Assembly: GCA_947379685.1 (NCBI GenBank)
Contig: CANCOG010000020.1
Location: 1-20,594 of the forward strand
DNA: 20,594 nucleotides
Direction: 5' to 3'
Source of the DNA: Flavipsychrobacter stenotrophus
GTDB lineage: Bacteria; Bacteroidota; Bacteroidia; Chitinophagales; Chitinophagaceae
This document shows, in pieces, positions 6,178 through 15,784 of the stretch (position 1 is the first letter of the stretch; every line of letters begins with the position of its first letter). Position numbers and translations under genes: made by a program. Below the pieces are notes generated by a model that made no database searches, was not told where the DNA came from, and was given only the letters and a program-made list of their open reading frames with translations.

Positions 6178-9100
6178 CTATTTGTTGCCTTTCCGTTCCA
6201 CAAAGTACATATCAATACTTCCCTTATTTTTGGCGGCAACCTTACCACGGTGCTCGCAGGCAAATTCGTCTTTCACCGACTGATACGTACTCTCTGATAT
6301 ATTGATTTTACCGGCATCACTGTTTTGTTCCATGCGTGCAGCTGTATTTACTGTGTCTCCCCAAATATCGAAGGCAAATTTACGGATACCAACAATACCT
6401 GCTACAACGGCTCCGGTATTGATGCCAATACGAATACCAAAAGTGCTATCGCCCAGCTGTTCCTTGCGCGCCACCATAAAATCGCGTATCTCCAGAGCTG
6501 CCGAGACTACATTTCGAGCATGGTTTTCGTTTTTGGCAGGCAGGCCACAAACCGCGAGATAAGCGTCGCCGACTGTCTTTATTTTTTCTATATGATATTT
6601 ATCGCAAATATTATCAAATGCCTTAAAGCAATCGTGCAATTCACCCACCAACTCCCGCGCAGTCATACGTTCGCCTGCTTTTGTAAAATTGGTGAAGTCG
6701 GTAAACAACACAGTAACATCATCGTAATGCCGTGCATCGGCAGCGCCTTTTTGCTTAAGTTCTTCGGCCACTTCAGAAGGCAGGATGTTCAACAGTAATT
6801 CTTCCGATCTGCGGAATTGTTGTTCGGTTAGCTCCTTCTCCTGCTCAATCTCGTGCTTCTGCTGCTCAACTACCTTATTCTTCTGAACAATTTCAGCGGT
6901 GCGTTCATCGACGGTACGTTCCAATTCGCGCTGTCTGCGTTTGAGGGCAGCAGTGCGCCAGCGGAAAATAATAATAATGCCGCCGAATAGGAAAATGATG
7001 TAAGCAAGATAAGCCAATTTGGTTCGATACCATGGTGGTAATACGGTGAACGAATATGATACCGCTTCGCTCCAGCTGCCATCGGCCGTCTGCGCCCTCA
7101 CCTTGAAGGTATAACTACCCTCGTTTATATTGCCAAATGTTGCTTCCTGCTGTTTCATGGCAGGGCTCCAGTCTGCGTCATAACCATCCAGCATGTAGCT
7201 ATAAGCCGCAACCCCAGTGCGGGTTGCAGCGCTGCTGTTGAACCCAATAGTGACATTGTTATCGGTGTAAGGGAGTAAAAGATGTTGCGGTACGGGATAA
7301 AACGGTGCTACACTGTCTGCAACAACGTCGGCAAGCATGGTTTGAATACTGTCGCGCTCATCTGCCGATAACTTTTTGTCATATGTCGCAATCAACTGTT
7401 GTTCCAAAAGCAGGCTATCGGGCTTCGAAGCAAGCAGGTACCAACAAATGTCGCGCCAATTGATTTTGATTTTATCGACTACAATACGTAGTGCCGTTTG
7501 CTTCCGGTCTCCAAAATAGCGTCTGGCATCAAACTTCATTAATCCATACACAGGATCTGTGATGCCTGCCCAAACCACCCCATTGCTATCCAAATGCAGA
7601 CAACCACTTCCGGGATTAGGATTAAGCCCGCGGACCGGGAAGCCGTTGTTATTGTTCAGCAATTCCAATTGCGCCAGCTTTCCATCAGCCCCAATTGGTT
7701 TCGATGGGTTGAACGTCGCTAGCCCCACTTTTGTGGCAAAACCTGCGATTATCCGGCCATCTGGCATTAGGTTCAACTGAGTAATATTGTTGTCCGGCAA
7801 GCCTTCGTCACTACCAATATTGAGGACATTACTCCAAGTAAACGGGGCCTTACCTCCCGGCGAGACAATTGCGCAAGTTAGACCGCTGGTAGTAGCAATA
7901 TAAAACTTTCCCTTTCCATCGCTGGTTATCGCATTAATTTCATTGCCTGCCAAACCTTGCTCTGTGGTAAACAGGGTTACGTTTTTGCCATCCAAAATGC
8001 ACAAACCCTTGCGGGTACCTATCCAGAGCAACCCGGATAGGTCGGCATAAAGGCACTTAATATGAACATCTGGCAGGCCTTGCTCGCGGCCATAGTTTTG
8101 AAACACCTTTCCATCATAACGGCTCAGCCCATTTTCGGTACCTATCCATAGGCTACCATTGCCATCTTCAACTATGCAATTCACTTCATCATAGGCAAGC
8201 CCTTGCGCTGTGGTGTAGCCTGTATATGTTTTACCTGTTATTTTACCAATGCCTGCGGATGTAGTCCCCACCCAAATATTATTCTTTTTATCTGGCAAAA
8301 CGCAGTTAACAAAACTATCCGGCAGGCCCTGCGGCAAACTGTAGTTGAGCAGATTCATGCCATCATAAAAGTTCAACCCATCACCATCGGTGCCCATCCA
8401 TAGGTGGTGTTGCGCATCCTCGGCTATCGTTTTCACCCCACAGCGCACCAGTCCTTTCTGCACATTTGGAAAGAAACGTACCGCGGGTGAATGATACAGA
8501 TTAATATCCCCACTACCTATGAACCATATGGCTCCATCTTTATCCCTTGCTATGCTCTTGACTTCGTTGCCAGGGACGGAATAACTCTGAAAGGCAGTGC
8601 CATCCCAGGCACAAATGCCATTATTGGTACCCAACCAAACTCTGCCACCATTATCCGAACTTATCGCATTTACCTTATTGCCTGCCAACCCCTGAGCCAG
8701 CGAATAATTGGTAAAAGCGGAACCATTAAAGACACTCACTCCATCGCCAAATGTACCCACCCAAATGTTGCCGGCGCTGTCGGCAGCAATACTTCGCACT
8801 ATATTATTAGCAAGGCCTTTTTCCTTATTGTATACGATGAATGATTTACCATCATACTTACATACGCCACTGCTGCCAGTTCCAATCCATAAATTACCTG
8901 ACTTATCTTTTGCCACGCAAGTAATAATATTGGCAGGCAAACCCTGTTCTGCGGTAAGCGCGGTGAACTTACTGCCATCAATTTTCACCAAGCCCTTGAA
9001 TGTTCCAGCCCAAATAACGCCACCGGCATCTGGGAGCAGACACATAATATTATTGTTGGGCAATCCATTGCTTTGGGTATATGAAATGAACGACCGCCCA

Positions 9101-9579
9101 TCATATTTCGACAAACCGTCGACTGTGCCTACCCAAATATTTCCTGCGGCATCTTCTGTAATGCACTTCACGGTATTATTGGCCAGACCATTGGCTTTAT
9201 TGAAGTTGGTTGCTGTCTTGCCATCATAACGCGTAAGCCCACCACCAGAGCTGCCCACCCAAAGGTTCCCGCGGCTATCGCTGAACCCACACAACAAGTT
9301 GCCGGTTTGCAGCCACTGTTCAGGATTGTAACTAGTAAAATGTGGCAAAAGAGTGCCTGACAATATGCGCGGCGCACCAAGAGTCGTGTTAACCGTCGGC
9401 TGTAATGCTTCCACTGGTAGCATCGCCGGTGGCTGAATACTATCGGCTGGCACTTTCTTCCCGATATAACTCGCAGGCTTAAGGGCTTCTGTCGCCTTTC
9501 TTACATGTACCTTTTGTTGGTTGCAGCTAAAGGCAATAGGCAGAAAGGCCAGTAAAAAAACACGTATCGCAATCTTCAT
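6178..9579 (-). CDS. Propeller-sensor adenylate cyclase (membrane, class III)
   Basis: This 1133-residue protein probably makes cAMP in response to a periplasmic signal. It starts with a lipoprotein-like signal (Cys19 in 'IAFSC'). Fourteen propeller blades follow, with 'NLWVGT'-type strands at about 105, 147, 188, 229, 271, 313, 350, 392, 434, 476, 517, 558, 608 and 668, which is enough for two seven-bladed propellers. Then come a Y_Y_Y domain (about 785-848), a transmembrane helix (853-873), a coiled coil (875-925), the 'LLLNILPSEVAEEL' linker and the cyclase domain (952-1128). Metal-binding Asp961 and Asp1005 are present. Lys1001 and Asp1071 indicate ATP rather than GTP, and Asn1078 and Arg1081 complete the site. 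In this phylum such propellers usually sit on histidine kinases (hybrid two-component systems). No cAMP-binding regulator lies in the window. Upstream, a terminator separates it from the OmpA gene. Confidence 0.92.
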   Translation of the reverse strand: MKIAIRVFLLAFLPIAFSCNQQKVHVRKATEALKPASYIGKKVPADSIQPPAMLPVEALQPTVNTTLGAPRILSGTLLPHFTSYNPEQWLQTGNLLCGFSDSRGNLWVGSSGGGLTRYDGKTATNFNKANGLANNTVKCITEDAAGNIWVGTVDGLSKYDGRSFISYTQSNGLPNNNIMCLLPDAGGVIWAGTFKGLVKIDGSKFTALTAEQGLPANIITCVAKDKSGNLWIGTGSSGVCKYDGKSFIVYNKEKGLANNIVRSIAADSAGNIWVGTFGDGVSVFNGSAFTNYSLAQGLAGNKVNAISSDNGGRVWLGTNNGICAWDGTAFQSYSVPGNEVKSIARDKDGAIWFIGSGDINLYHSPAVRFFPNVQKGLVRCGVKTIAEDAQHHLWMGTDGDGLNFYDGMNLLNYSLPQGLPDSFVNCVLPDKKNNIWVGTTSAGIGKITGKTYTGYTTAQGLAYDEVNCIVEDGNGSLWIGTENGLSRYDGKVFQNYGREQGLPDVHIKCLYADLSGLLWIGTRKGLCILDGKNVTLFTTEQGLAGNEINAITSDGKGKFYIATTSGLTCAIVSPGGKAPFTWSNVLNIGSDEGLPDNNITQLNLMPDGRIIAGFATKVGLATFNPSKPIGADGKLAQLELLNNNNGFPVRGLNPNPGSGCLHLDSNGVVWAGITDPVYGLMKFDARRYFGDRKQTALRIVVDKIKINWRDICWYLLASKPDSLLLEQQLIATYDKKLSADERDSIQTMLADVVADSVAPFYPVPQHLLLPYTDNNVTIGFNSSAATRTGVAAYSYMLDGYDADWSPAMKQQEATFGNINEGSYTFKVRAQTADGSWSEAVSYSFTVLPPWYRTKLAYLAYIIFLFGGIIIIFRWRTAALKRRQRELERTVDERTAEIVQKNKVVEQQKHEIEQEKELTEQQFRRSEELLLNILPSEVAEELKQKGAADARHYDDVTVLFTDFTNFTKAGERMTARELVGELHDCFKAFDNICDKYHIEKIKTVGDAYLAVCGLPAKNENHARNVVSAALEIRDFMVARKEQLGDSTFGIRIGINTGAVVAGIVGIRKFAFDIWGDTVNTAARMEQNSDAGKINISESTYQSVKDEFACEHRGKVAAKNKGSIDMYFVERKGNK

Positions 9580-9626
9580 TTATTCTAATATTTACCCGGC
9601 TCACATAACACCCCGGCTCATGCCAC

Positions 9627-9659
9627 AAAAAAACAGGGTGCCGCTTTCATGCGGCACCC
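9627..9659 (-). terminator. Rho-independent terminator of the OmpA operon
   Basis: A perfect 9-bp G+C-rich stem (GGGTGCCGC, 9636-9644; GCGGCACCC, 9651-9659) with a 6-nt loop is followed, reading leftward, by TG and seven T (9633-9627). It lies 11 bp beyond the stop of the OmpA gene and ends the T9SS-protein/OmpA operon. It is only about 50 bp before the start of the cyclase gene, which therefore probably has its own promoter in that short gap. Confidence 0.9.
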
Positions 9660-9670
9660 AATGCAAAATT

Positions 9671-11488
9671 CTATCTATCAACAGGGAGGACAACCTCCAG
9701 CTCAATGCGACGATTCTTAGCCCGGCCTTCCTCAGTAGTATTGTCTACCAGCGGATGCTTTTTACCATTGCCACTGATTATAATGCGTTTTTTAGCTATG
9801 CCCTTGCCTTTCACGTAATTTTCAATTGATTCGGCACGCTTTAAGGAGAGCAGCAGGTTGAAATCATCGCCACCAACATTATCTGTATAGCCGCTCACTA
9901 CCAGCACGAATTTAGGGTTCTTATCCAGCACATTGATCACTTCATTCAATCTGGCGTAGGTCGAATCTGGCATTGTAAGTTTGCCTGATTCAAAATACAA
10001 AGTTGTCGTATTGAATACTATGTGCGGCGGCAATTCACGAACAATTACGGTATCATTGGAACCGCTATTGTTCGATTCTGTGGTGGCTACTACTGTTTTC
10101 TTAACAGTGTCGCGGCAACCATTATTGCGCACAGTGCCGTAAACATCAGGACACTTATCAATTTTATCAGCAACGCAGTCTCCGTCCCTATCAGGGCAGC
10201 CATTGGTACAAGCAGGACCGCGCTCCAGCGGGCAGGCATCATCTTTATCCAAAATGCCATCACCATCGCTATCCGGACAGCCGTGGAAGTCGCCCTTCGG
10301 TCCGGCATTGCGAATACAATCATCCCGCCTGTCTGGCACTCCGTCATCGTCTATGTCCTTATCTGGCCCAATAAAGAACCTAATTCCGAGCATTACCCCC
10401 CAATTGGTATTCACAGCATTCTTTGTGCCTTCGAGCAAAGATGTGTATGAACCTACTTTTTGGGTGAGCCTGTATTTTGAATTATCGCTATTTGCCCATT
10501 GCTGGTAAGTATACCAGGCACCGGCATTTGCCGTAATGCGGTAAGTCAACTGATAAGACACCCCTCCCTGAACCATTGCTCCAAGAGAAAAATTATTGTA
10601 TTTCTGAGCGCCGTAGGAGTGATTGACAGGCATATCAAGTCCAACATTGTATCCCCTTGCCCTCAAATCGTTGAATTTATTGACAATATCTACTGCATTT
10701 TCTTTGTACATGTTGGTGATAAATGACCGGGTATACATAATGTCGTTTATGGCGAGCGACGTGAGGTCATTTCTGTCTATTGTTGCTATTCCTGCGGTAG
10801 TATACTGGTAAATAGCCTCATAATCAAACTGTGCATTGGTATTGTAATGGTTTTCGGAACTCACACTGAACATTGGGCCACCATCCAGAAAGACACCCAG
10901 ACGCTGGTTCTTAAACTGATTTTTATACCTGAACAGCACGGGCACATTCATGGTTACCAATGAAATATTTTCCGTGAAAGCGCTTGTCAGCTTGCTGTTA
11001 GCTTTGGTAGCGGTTACGACCTGACGATAAATATAGCCGTGCGCATCAGTATCTACATATTGTGCCTTAAACTGATCTAACGACACCTGCCCGTACTGCT
11101 CATTGTGCATCAGCCCAATCGAAACACCAAAATGTTTGCCATAGTCGAAGAAATACCCAAAATGAATATCGAAAGAAGTTGACTTTTTAATTTCATAGTT
11201 GATACTACCCAGTTGATTCATGCCTGAAGCAATCTCAACATCTTTATATGCATTCTTAAAATACTGGTTGTCGCCTGTCATGTTTTCACCCAATCCCTGA
11301 CGGTAGTTAAGTTCCACAATAACTCTTGGCAAGAGCTGATTGGGGGTCTTTTCCTTAAACAGGTTATTAACATCTCGTGTGGCCTCTTCTTTTTGGCCTG
11401 CATAATTCTCTTTGTTTTGAGCTACCGTACCCAGCGTAGAAGCCAGCATAATTACTAACGGGAGCCAAGTTTTTTTTCTTTTTGTCAT
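9671..11488 (-). CDS. Outer-membrane OmpA-family protein with TSP3 repeats
   Basis: A peptidoglycan-anchored outer-membrane protein of 605 residues. A signal peptide ends near residue 24 ('TVAQ'). Residues about 50-373 form a beta-barrel-like region with many aromatic strands, ending in 'GVMLGIRFFIG'. Calcium-binding thrombospondin type 3 repeats follow (about 376-458), with motifs such as 'DKDIDDDGVPDRRDDC' and 'DSDGDGILDKDDACP' and regularly placed cysteines. The OmpA C-terminal domain (about 488-602) has Asp536 in 'GYTDNVGG' and Arg551 in 'LSLKRAESI', the residues that bind diaminopimelate in peptidoglycan. The start lies 11 bp after the stop of the T9SS-exported protein gene, so the two are cotranscribed, and a strong terminator follows. 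It probably anchors or displays its operon partner, which is an inference from position. Confidence 0.92.
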   Translation of the reverse strand: MTKRKKTWLPLVIMLASTLGTVAQNKENYAGQKEEATRDVNNLFKEKTPNQLLPRVIVELNYRQGLGENMTGDNQYFKNAYKDVEIASGMNQLGSINYEIKKSTSFDIHFGYFFDYGKHFGVSIGLMHNEQYGQVSLDQFKAQYVDTDAHGYIYRQVVTATKANSKLTSAFTENISLVTMNVPVLFRYKNQFKNQRLGVFLDGGPMFSVSSENHYNTNAQFDYEAIYQYTTAGIATIDRNDLTSLAINDIMYTRSFITNMYKENAVDIVNKFNDLRARGYNVGLDMPVNHSYGAQKYNNFSLGAMVQGGVSYQLTYRITANAGAWYTYQQWANSDNSKYRLTQKVGSYTSLLEGTKNAVNTNWGVMLGIRFFIGPDKDIDDDGVPDRRDDCIRNAGPKGDFHGCPDSDGDGILDKDDACPLERGPACTNGCPDRDGDCVADKIDKCPDVYGTVRNNGCRDTVKKTVVATTESNNSGSNDTVIVRELPPHIVFNTTTLYFESGKLTMPDSTYARLNEVINVLDKNPKFVLVVSGYTDNVGGDDFNLLLSLKRAESIENYVKGKGIAKKRIIISGNGKKHPLVDNTTEEGRAKNRRIELEVVLPVDR

Positions 11489-11499
11489 CTCGATACGTA

Positions 11500-14400
11500 T
11501 TATCTGGTTTTAGTGAATGTTTGTGTGGCTAATTTAGAACCATTGCTGAAGCATACAATCCTGTATACTCCCGGTGGCAAAGTTTCTGTATTTATGCCCG
11601 ATAGTGGTGCCTGCGATGGGGCTGAAAGCATACGCCTGCCGGCCTCATCATAAATTTCGAAAGTCAGATTTTTGAGATTGACGTCATTTACCACTACATG
11701 CAACAGGTCTTGAACCGGATTAGGATACACTGTCATTTCTACTGTCTTGCCATTTCCTCCCTGTGAAAAACGGAAAGAAGTTCGCAATGTGGTATCGTAA
11801 ACCTTTTGCTGACAGTGGGTTGCGGAATCTATGATTTTTACCAGATAGCGATATTGAGACATGTTGATCTTATTATTCAAGTCGTCGAATAAATAATACT
11901 GGTAATTGTTCACACCTGGCAGATCATTGTATTCATACGTCGCTCTGTTAATGCGCCCCCACCTGTAGCTGTATCCGTTTGTATAAGTTGAGTCCAGGGA
12001 AACACCATTGTATTCACATGCCATCACCATACCTACTGTATCGTAAAACACATCGAGAATTTGCGGTGCCTCTACATTACGAACCGCTACTTTCACGCTA
12101 TCTGAATTGACACAAATCAATGAATTAGTAATGATTCGGGCCTGTATTTTCACCCAGCGATCACCGGGCAGATCTGCAAATGACAGGTTGAGATAATTGA
12201 GCGTATCAATATCCAAACGATCGCCCGGATAATTGCTGCTCCATGCATACCTGATCCTGCTATCTGCGAGACTGGAGTCTTCAAAATGTACAAAGTTCGA
12301 TTTACGACAAACCAGGTTGGTTTCGGCCACTGTAATCATGGGCGCAGGTGGAGTCGGGCAAATGGTAAATGATACACGACTATGACCCGGACATCCATTC
12401 AGCGTTGAAAATGAGTAATCATAACTCCTTACTACCGGTATAAGGATATTATTACTACTTACAATATCAGTAATCTGCCCAAGTAGACCTATACTACTCA
12501 ATTTAATAGTAACGGTATCGTCACCGGGTAAAGAAATACTTACCGAGTCATTCATTCGGCTATTACCAACGCTGTAGGTCGGAGTGTAATAAAGGAAACT
12601 GTTGCTGCAAATAGTGGGCGCAGTAGTATTGCTGATAACGGGTGTCGGGAAAATAGTTACGTGAACGGTATCAACGGTGCCATAGCAGTAATCGTTATGA
12701 ACGTTTACATAAATTGGAGTAATGAAATAATCAAAACTGGCATCTAACGCATTAGATGAATCGTAAACGCGCTGAATGATGGAAGTCCTGGTACCTGTAC
12801 TGTCTTTAAACGCGCCTCCTCCATAAGTTGCCGATGCATTTGTTTTGTCCCAAAAATATTTCACCGTACCGGTTTGCGCCGAACTTTCGAGGGTAATTTT
12901 GACTTCGGTGTTATTGCACGTGCTGTCTGTTTTCGGGTTGGGAGATGTGAGTATTATACGGGGTGAAACGTTAACCGTAATCGTCTTAGGGTCGCTCAGA
13001 CATCCCTGATCTGAAACCGCCGTTGTGATGTATGAAATCTGATTTTCCCTATAATTGTCTTTATTTTTCAGCGTCTGTGCAATTACAGAGGTAGTGTAGC
13101 CGGCAGATGCATAACCAATATGGCTGGTATCAGTGATTGAAAAAATATAGCGTGAAATAGCTGTAGTAGTACTTAGCAATACATGTGTTGTGGTACTGTC
13201 GCAGATGTAAAAAATGGAGTCAAGGCTTGGGTTGTTGAAAACGGGCTTGGGATTTACAGTGACAAAAATAGTAGTATCGCGCCCGCGACAAGTAGGAACG
13301 AATGCAGAAGTAGATAAAAGGTATGGAGTAACGGAGTAAATAACGGTACCTGCAAAAGTGTGGCTGGTGTCTTCAAGGAACAAATTAATAACCGTATCGC
13401 TAAAACCTCCAGCTGCACCTATTACACCGTTTGGTGTAAAGGCGGTCCAGTTGAATAAGCTAGTAGCTGTAGCTCTGAGCGTGTCGAGTTTATTGGTATT
13501 GCTGCATACACGGTCTGAAACTACCGTATTGTATAACTTAGGTAATGGAAACACCACCCCTTTCAAACTATATGCCGGGCCAACACAATTACCCAAAACT
13601 GAAGTCGGAACTACACTATAACGCAATGAATCTTCATGTGTATTGAATGGGATGATTAGTGTATCGGTAAGTGCTGCCCCTACACCTTCGCTGGCGTTGA
13701 ACCTTAGACCTGTTGAAGAAACTATCACCGGACTCCAGGCGAAGGTTGCTGAAATATAACCATTGGTATTCAAAGGCACATAAACCGAACCATTGCTGCA
13801 AACTGAGAAACTATCCGGAATGTTCATTGTCGGCACAGGATACACAACCACTCTGATATCGATAGGCGCACTATTACATCCAAAATTCGACGTGCCAATT
13901 ACGGTGTAAACTGCAGTATCAGGCGCATAAGTACTGTTAGTCAATGTATCAATAATTCTGCTGCCACTCCCAGTGGCGCCGCCGCCAGCAATACCGCCAG
14001 GCAAGTGCTGCGTCCACCCAAAGGAAGTTTCTATGGCTGCACTTAGAGGGGCACTCAATGGATTGCCGCTGCATATACCATAGCTGGTACGTATTCCGGC
14101 CACTCCCGGCGCGGGGTTTACCGTATATGAAATTCGCTGCGCAGCCGCTGCCACACAACCGTGCGCCAGCGATATGGGCGTTATTGCGTAAACGATGGTG
14201 TTAGGATTGGTAAAACTCGGGTTAATAAGTGTATCTCCTATGAATGCCGGAGTAGTGGGATTTTGTGTAAAACCAGTGTTACCACCTGATTCGGTTGAAG
14301 AAACTGTCCAGGTAAAATTGCTCGGTATGTTTGTTATAGGCAGTGTGGTTGTTCCGCCACTGCAAATGGTATAAGCCGTTGTATCAATAACTGGCACAGT

Positions 14401-15534
14401 ATCAGTGATCACAACATGATTCACCATGGTAGAGCAGCCGGAAATGGTAACAGTATAAAGAAAAGTATCTAACCCCGGGTAAAGTGCCGTAACTACTCCG
14501 GTTGCGTTAATAGAGCCACTATATCCATTAGTTGAGCCCCAAACCCCACCGGTAGTGCCATTAGTAAGCGAAATACTGCTGATTGTTGCGCCATTTCCGC
14601 AAACACGGGTCGGACCAGAAATCGGCGCAACTACCGGTAAGGGCTTTATTCTAACGTTATATGTATCAATTGCAGGCGTACCACAGCCATTGCTAAACGA
14701 CAGGATGATGTCAGCACCACCCTGCACCAGACCTGAAACGGTTGCACTTGTGTCGCCGGTAACTGCAAGAGTTGATATTGCTGAATCTGAAGACGACCAG
14801 GCATATGAGCCTGCAGTATTACCCATTGCTGATAGCATAATTGTGTCATTAACGCACATGCTATCGCGCACACCGGCGAGCAGCATCGGCAATTGAGCTG
14901 CTGGTTTTGTCATAAGCGCAAGGGTATCGCTGCTTACGCAACCATTTGAATCAGTAGCTATTACAGTATATACAACTGCCGTAAAGCTGGTTACCGTCTG
15001 GTTAACCATTATAGTATCGCCGGTTGTGTCGCTTAAGAACGTACCTGGCGCCCAAACGAACCTTGTGGCCGTATCCCCGCCATTTGACGCCGATAAATTA
15101 TAGGCGCCACTGCACACAGTATCTGTATGGGCACCAAGCAGGATATGCGGCCGCTGATTTATTGTGAATTGCGCACTATCGCCCCGCGTAAAGGGGCTAT
15201 CTGCAACCACGCGCAACAAATAGTTACTTGATTCCAATAGAGAATCTGGGATAATAACTGAGATGGAAAGCGTATCGCCATATGTCGTTATTCCATGTAA
15301 CAACGGAGAACGAAGAGAGTCAAATTGACCTGCAGTGTCGCTAACTACTACCGAAAAGACATTTCCAGGCCTATATTGGCTAGTGTCGGTAAGAAACTGA
15401 ACCCTAATGCCTGAACCAGCACACACGCTATTTTGCGATAGCTGTGCGATTCTGATATGTGCGGCAAAAAGCGATACTGGACAGTAACAAAGGAGTAATA
15501 ACAAAAAGTACTTACAGCAGTTACTAAAATTCAT
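11500..15534 (-). CDS. Giant PKD-like repeat protein with T9SS type A sorting domain
   Basis: A secreted surface protein of 1344 residues. It has a signal peptide (hydrophobic about 9-24, 'SLFAAH'). About eleven repeats of 85-101 residues follow, each opening with a '[VI]CS[GN]' type motif (near 140, 226, 311, 390, 487, 578, 676, 777, 872, 975 and 1075). Each carries a second cysteine roughly 55-75 residues later (199, 284, 367, 460, 553, 650, 749, 845, 950, 1048 and 1140). These resemble the PKD-like beta-sandwich repeats common in gliding and surface proteins of this phylum. The C terminus (about 1265-1344) is a T9SS type A sorting domain: 'VYPNPVQDLLHV', 'FEIYDEAGRRML', 'LPPGVYRIVCF'. It is the first gene of the operon with the OmpA protein. 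Ser and Thr are abundant. The ligand or adhesion target cannot be told from sequence. Confidence 0.9.
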   Translation of the reverse strand: MNFSNCCKYFLLLLLCYCPVSLFAAHIRIAQLSQNSVCAGSGIRVQFLTDTSQYRPGNVFSVVVSDTAGQFDSLRSPLLHGITTYGDTLSISVIIPDSLLESSNYLLRVVADSPFTRGDSAQFTINQRPHILLGAHTDTVCSGAYNLSASNGGDTATRFVWAPGTFLSDTTGDTIMVNQTVTSFTAVVYTVIATDSNGCVSSDTLALMTKPAAQLPMLLAGVRDSMCVNDTIMLSAMGNTAGSYAWSSSDSAISTLAVTGDTSATVSGLVQGGADIILSFSNGCGTPAIDTYNVRIKPLPVVAPISGPTRVCGNGATISSISLTNGTTGGVWGSTNGYSGSINATGVVTALYPGLDTFLYTVTISGCSTMVNHVVITDTVPVIDTTAYTICSGGTTTLPITNIPSNFTWTVSSTESGGNTGFTQNPTTPAFIGDTLINPSFTNPNTIVYAITPISLAHGCVAAAAQRISYTVNPAPGVAGIRTSYGICSGNPLSAPLSAAIETSFGWTQHLPGGIAGGGATGSGSRIIDTLTNSTYAPDTAVYTVIGTSNFGCNSAPIDIRVVVYPVPTMNIPDSFSVCSNGSVYVPLNTNGYISATFAWSPVIVSSTGLRFNASEGVGAALTDTLIIPFNTHEDSLRYSVVPTSVLGNCVGPAYSLKGVVFPLPKLYNTVVSDRVCSNTNKLDTLRATATSLFNWTAFTPNGVIGAAGGFSDTVINLFLEDTSHTFAGTVIYSVTPYLLSTSAFVPTCRGRDTTIFVTVNPKPVFNNPSLDSIFYICDSTTTHVLLSTTTAISRYIFSITDTSHIGYASAGYTTSVIAQTLKNKDNYRENQISYITTAVSDQGCLSDPKTITVNVSPRIILTSPNPKTDSTCNNTEVKITLESSAQTGTVKYFWDKTNASATYGGGAFKDSTGTRTSIIQRVYDSSNALDASFDYFITPIYVNVHNDYCYGTVDTVHVTIFPTPVISNTTAPTICSNSFLYYTPTYSVGNSRMNDSVSISLPGDDTVTIKLSSIGLLGQITDIVSSNNILIPVVRSYDYSFSTLNGCPGHSRVSFTICPTPPAPMITVAETNLVCRKSNFVHFEDSSLADSRIRYAWSSNYPGDRLDIDTLNYLNLSFADLPGDRWVKIQARIITNSLICVNSDSVKVAVRNVEAPQILDVFYDTVGMVMACEYNGVSLDSTYTNGYSYRWGRINRATYEYNDLPGVNNYQYYLFDDLNNKINMSQYRYLVKIIDSATHCQQKVYDTTLRTSFRFSQGGNGKTVEMTVYPNPVQDLLHVVVNDVNLKNLTFEIYDEAGRRMLSAPSQAPLSGINTETLPPGVYRIVCFSNGSKLATQTFTKTR

Positions 15535-15608
15535 ATAAATATATTAAATTATACAATTTTTAAAGGAAAGAACCCCTTGAAATCTATAACAATAGGCCGG
15601 AACGGCGA

Positions 15609-15639
15609 CAAATATACAGAATAGAGGATATAGTGCAAC
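15609..15639 (-). promoter_or_regulatory. Bacteroidota-type promoter of the T9SS/OmpA operon
   Basis: On the minus strand GTTG (15639-15636) is separated by exactly 19 bp from TATATTTG (15616-15609). This matches the Bacteroidota consensus TTTG-N19-TAnnTTTG with one mismatch. The transcript would start near 15604, leaving a leader of about 70 nt before the ATG at 15534. It is the clearest promoter in the window and lies in the divergent region shared with the plus-strand operon. Confidence 0.75.
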
Positions 15640-15784
15640 TGATTTTGAAATCTAAGCATTAGTTTTACACTTGAGTGTGGCCGAAGGCTAATTTGGGGGC
15701 AGCTTGTTGGGGCAAATGGCTCAAGCTAGTTCCGTTTTTAAAATGCCAGAATCCCGTAGTGGGAATAATAAAAAATAATAGGGT

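Noticed and set aside
8708..9229. A long plus-strand open frame of 173 codons inside the cyclase gene
   Set aside because: It is antisense to the propeller repeats; its length comes from the repeated codon pattern of the real gene, and its translation has no recognisable features.
6870..9300. Regular repeats about 125 bp apart that might suggest a repeat array
   Set aside because: They are the coding repeats of the propeller blades (about 42 residues each), not CRISPR or tandem DNA repeats.
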